Source: an uncultured Mollicutes bacterium
Lineage (GTDB): Bacteria > Bacillota_I > Bacilli_A > RFN20 > CAG-288
Direction: 5' to 3'
Length of the DNA stretch: 64,000 nt
NCBI GenBank assembly: GCA_900539865.1
Contig: UQDS01000005.1
Coordinates: forward strand, 61,336-125,335
A program made the position numbers and the translations under genes. Below, in pieces: positions 61,873 through 64,000 of the stretch; position 1 is the stretch's first letter, and each line of letters begins with the position of its first letter. The notes under the pieces were generated by a model. The model was given only the letters and a program-made list of their open reading frames with translations, searched no databases and had not been told where the DNA came from.

Positions 61873-64000
61873 TCCAGTAAAGGCATCAAAAAAAATAAAA
61901 GAAGAATTTATAAGTTACATATCTACATCCTTCTCCTTTGCCGACGAAAAATTGAGAAAACAGCTCATCGAAGAGTTGAACAAAATCGTTTCTAAGGGTC
62001 CATTGCTTGAGACAAACGATGTTTTTAAGAGTGGAAAATCCATCAACCAATTGATAGACGAAGGGGTTCTTTCGCCATTATATCGTGATTTAGAGGCTAA
62101 AAAGCCAAATACTAGTCTCTATAAAAGATGTCTTCCAATCGATAGACCGCTTTATTTGCACCAAGAGAACGCAATACGCACAATAGTATCTGGTAATAAT
62201 ACAGTCGTTTCCACAGGTACGGGTAGCGGTAAGACTAACTGCTTTTTGATACCTGTCATCAACGAATTGTTAAAAGAAAAAGAAATGGGAAGATTAGGTC
62301 CGGGAGTAAGAGCGTTATTCATCTATCCTATGAACGCGCTTGCTAACGACCAGATGAAGAACATCAGAAAGATTTTGATGTGCTATCCGGATATCACGTT
62401 CGGTGTATATAATGGCGGAACCGAGAACAGCGAGGAAGATGCGATTTCTATTTATGAGGCAATGTTCTCTGGAGATCCTATCCCTGAATTAAGGAGCAGA
62501 TTGTCTAATGAATTGCTTTCTAGGGAAGAAATGAAGAAGAATCCACCTAATATTCTGTTCACGAACTATGCAATGCTTGAGCACCTGCTTTTCAGACCGA
62601 AAGATGATGTTCTTTTCAGCGGGGCCGATTTTAAATTCGTCGTTCTTGATGAAGCTCATGTTTATGCTGGGGCTACCGGCATTGAGACATCCATTCTTCT
62701 TAGAAGATTGAGAGCAAGAATCACGTCTACTAAAGAAACCCAGTTCATTTTGACTAGTGCGACTTTAGGCAATAGCAGCGATTCCGACGATGATATCATT
62801 AAATTTGCAAACAATTTATGTGGAGTCGATTTCAAAAAGGAAAACATCATCAGAGCAACACGGGAAGAGTATGTACCTATTGCCGATTCTAAGGAGTATT
62901 CAACAAAATTGATAATAGAATTGGCTGATGAGCAGAACAAGGTGGCTTCCGTGTTGAAAGAGAATGGTATATCAATCGATGAATCGTTATCTGAGAACGA
63001 ACTGATATATGATTTCGTGTATTCATCCAATTTATATCATAGATTAAGAGCGAAAATTAAAAAAGTGACTAGTCTTGATTCCATTCAAAGCATACTAGGA
63101 TTGGACATTGACACAACAACAGCGTTCATATCACTATGTACAAGAGCGCAAAAGAATGGAAAATCATTGATTGACGCAAGATACCACTTCTTCATCAGAA
63201 GTCTTGAGGGTTGTTTTATATCATTAAACAAGGAAAGGCATCTTTCCCTTATTAGACAAAAATATAATGATAAATTCGCCGTCTTCGAGGTTGCTTTATG
63301 TGATGAGTGCGGTAAGTTTGCTATCGTCGGAAAAGAGCAGGACAACCATTTAGTACAAGCGAACAAACTGGATGAAAAGGTTGCGTACTATTTTTTAGCG
63401 GATGAAGAAAATGATGAAATAGAGTCAGAGGATGAGGAAAACGCAAAACTTGAGCGTTTCTATCTTTGCCCTCATTGTGGCGCACTCGTTTCAGAAGATC
63501 AAGTAAAGAACCTTCCTTGTGACTGTGGCAAGGAAGATTACATTAGAGTGGTCAAGGCAAAAACATTATCGCTTGGAGCTAGATGTGGCAATTGTCATAG
63601 AGGGACCTACAAGAGATTTTATCTTGGTAATGATGCAGCCACAGCAGTTTTAGTGACTTCGTTATATGAAGAATTACCCGAAATCACATACGAGGAAGAT
63701 GAAACAAACGAAAATCAAACCACAAATATATTTGCAAGAGCCGTTTCAAGCAAAAAGAAGGAAAAGAAAACAGGCAGACAGTTCCTAGCCTTCTCAGATA
63801 GCAGACAAGAGGCTGCAAAGTTTGCTTGTTACCTTGGTAAAAGCTACGACGAATTTTTGCGCCGTAGGGGAATCTATCACATCATAAAAGAACAGAGACA
63901 AAATATTTTGTCGTCCACCTATACAATTTCTGATTTTGTAACTAAATTAACTGCTTATTTCTCAAATAAAAGAAGTTTTGCTAAATCAAATAGCGATAAC
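61865..64000 (+). CDS. Large DEAH helicase (DUF1998/DruE-type), truncated by window end
   Basis: 712 codons open to the last base with no stop; starts in the end of the previous gene. Q-motif region YLHQENAIRTIVSGNNTVVS, Walker A STGTGSGKT (116-124), motif Ia ALFIYPMNALANDQ, DEAH (262-265) in VVLDEAHVYAGATG, SAT in LTSATLG. Cys clusters CDECG (~479), CPHCG, CDCG and CGNCH make zinc sites. FLAFSDSRQEAAKFA near 640 is the FSDSRQ motif of MrfA/DUF1998-class and DruE helicases. Probably an anti-phage translocase. Confidence 0.85.
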   Translation, partial: MFNPVKASKKIKEEFISYISTSFSFADEKLRKQLIEELNKIVSKGPLLETNDVFKSGKSINQLIDEGVLSPLYRDLEAKKPNTSLYKRCLPIDRPLYLHQENAIRTIVSGNNTVVSTGTGSGKTNCFLIPVINELLKEKEMGRLGPGVRALFIYPMNALANDQMKNIRKILMCYPDITFGVYNGGTENSEEDAISIYEAMFSGDPIPELRSRLSNELLSREEMKKNPPNILFTNYAMLEHLLFRPKDDVLFSGADFKFVVLDEAHVYAGATGIETSILLRRLRARITSTKETQFILTSATLGNSSDSDDDIIKFANNLCGVDFKKENIIRATREEYVPIADSKEYSTKLIIELADEQNKVASVLKENGISIDESLSENELIYDFVYSSNLYHRLRAKIKKVTSLDSIQSILGLDIDTTTAFISLCTRAQKNGKSLIDARYHFFIRSLEGCFISLNKERHLSLIRQKYNDKFAVFEVALCDECGKFAIVGKEQDNHLVQANKLDEKVAYYFLADEENDEIESEDEENAKLERFYLCPHCGALVSEDQVKNLPCDCGKEDYIRVVKAKTLSLGARCGNCHRGTYKRFYLGNDAATAVLVTSLYEELPEITYEEDETNENQTTNIFARAVSSKKKEKKTGRQFLAFSDSRQEAAKFACYLGKSYDEFLRRRGIYHIIKEQRQNILSSTYTISDFVTKLTAYFSNKRSFAKSNSDN

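Noticed and set aside
57215..64000. DISARM, BREX or CBASS assignment for the island
   Set aside because: No methyltransferase, PglX/PglZ, DrmB-like plus PLD gene set or cyclic-nucleotide synthase is present in the visible part.

Overview
This window reads as chromosome from a low-GC, Gram-positive-type bacterium of the Bacilli/Mollicutes-related branch (Erysipelotrichia-like), probably host-associated. The evidence is type II (lipobox) lipoproteins and no outer-membrane genes, the Bacilli-type set spx, rnjA (RNase J), rqcH, ylbF-rsmD-coaD and ecfA1-ecfA2-ecfT-truA, and an ATP synthase b subunit that carries a lipoprotein signal, as in mycoplasmas. TGA serves as a normal stop and TGG encodes Trp, so the standard bacterial code applies. 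Species assignment is not possible from the sequence alone.

Layout. 1-3.4 kb is an AT-rich accessory patch: a secreted PPC-like protein, a small membrane protein, then remnants of a phage-holin-like gene and of a Fic-family gene. 3.4-17 kb is dominated by the cell surface: five large lipoproteins, several with related repeats and TEKPS-type linkers, and a very large prepilin-like protein split by a one-base shift at an A7 tract. It also holds a GNAT enzyme, a VOC-fold protein and a proC interrupted by a TAA. 17-21 kb has a ClC antiporter, an NADP-type secondary alcohol dehydrogenase and an ECF sigma/anti-sigma pair, followed by a free-standing 41-aa peptide gene. 21.9-37.8 kb is housekeeping: rqcH, tRNA-Thr, a thioredoxin-like membrane protein, coaD-rsmD-ylbF, def, rnjA-maf, nadK, a CYTH protein, spx-pgsA, ecfA1-ecfA2-ecfT-truA and a dCMP deaminase.

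38.1-45.2 kb is the complete F1Fo ATP synthase operon (I-B-E-F-H-A-G-D-C, minus strand). Its c subunit carries two membrane carboxylates plus Ser and Tyr, in a pattern known from Na+-driven rotors. tRNA-Val and tRNA-Ser follow, then a copper ATPase with an extra CopZ-like domain fused at its C-terminus, a YebC-family regulator, and two unrelated proteins with His/Cys clusters. A priA-gmk-glxK block, a DUF308-like membrane protein, a DNA glycosylase and tRNA-Ala come next.

From about 56.4 kb, directly after tRNA-Ala, lies what looks like a genomic island. After some 800 bases of decayed sequence comes a three-gene same-strand cassette that runs off the window: a DUF262/DUF1524 (GmrSD-like) protein, an unrecognised protein of about 920 aa (with an apparent one-base lesion near its start), and a large DEAH helicase with zinc-binding cysteine clusters. 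I infer an anti-phage defence locus, possibly Druantia-related. It is the best candidate here for a poorly described system.
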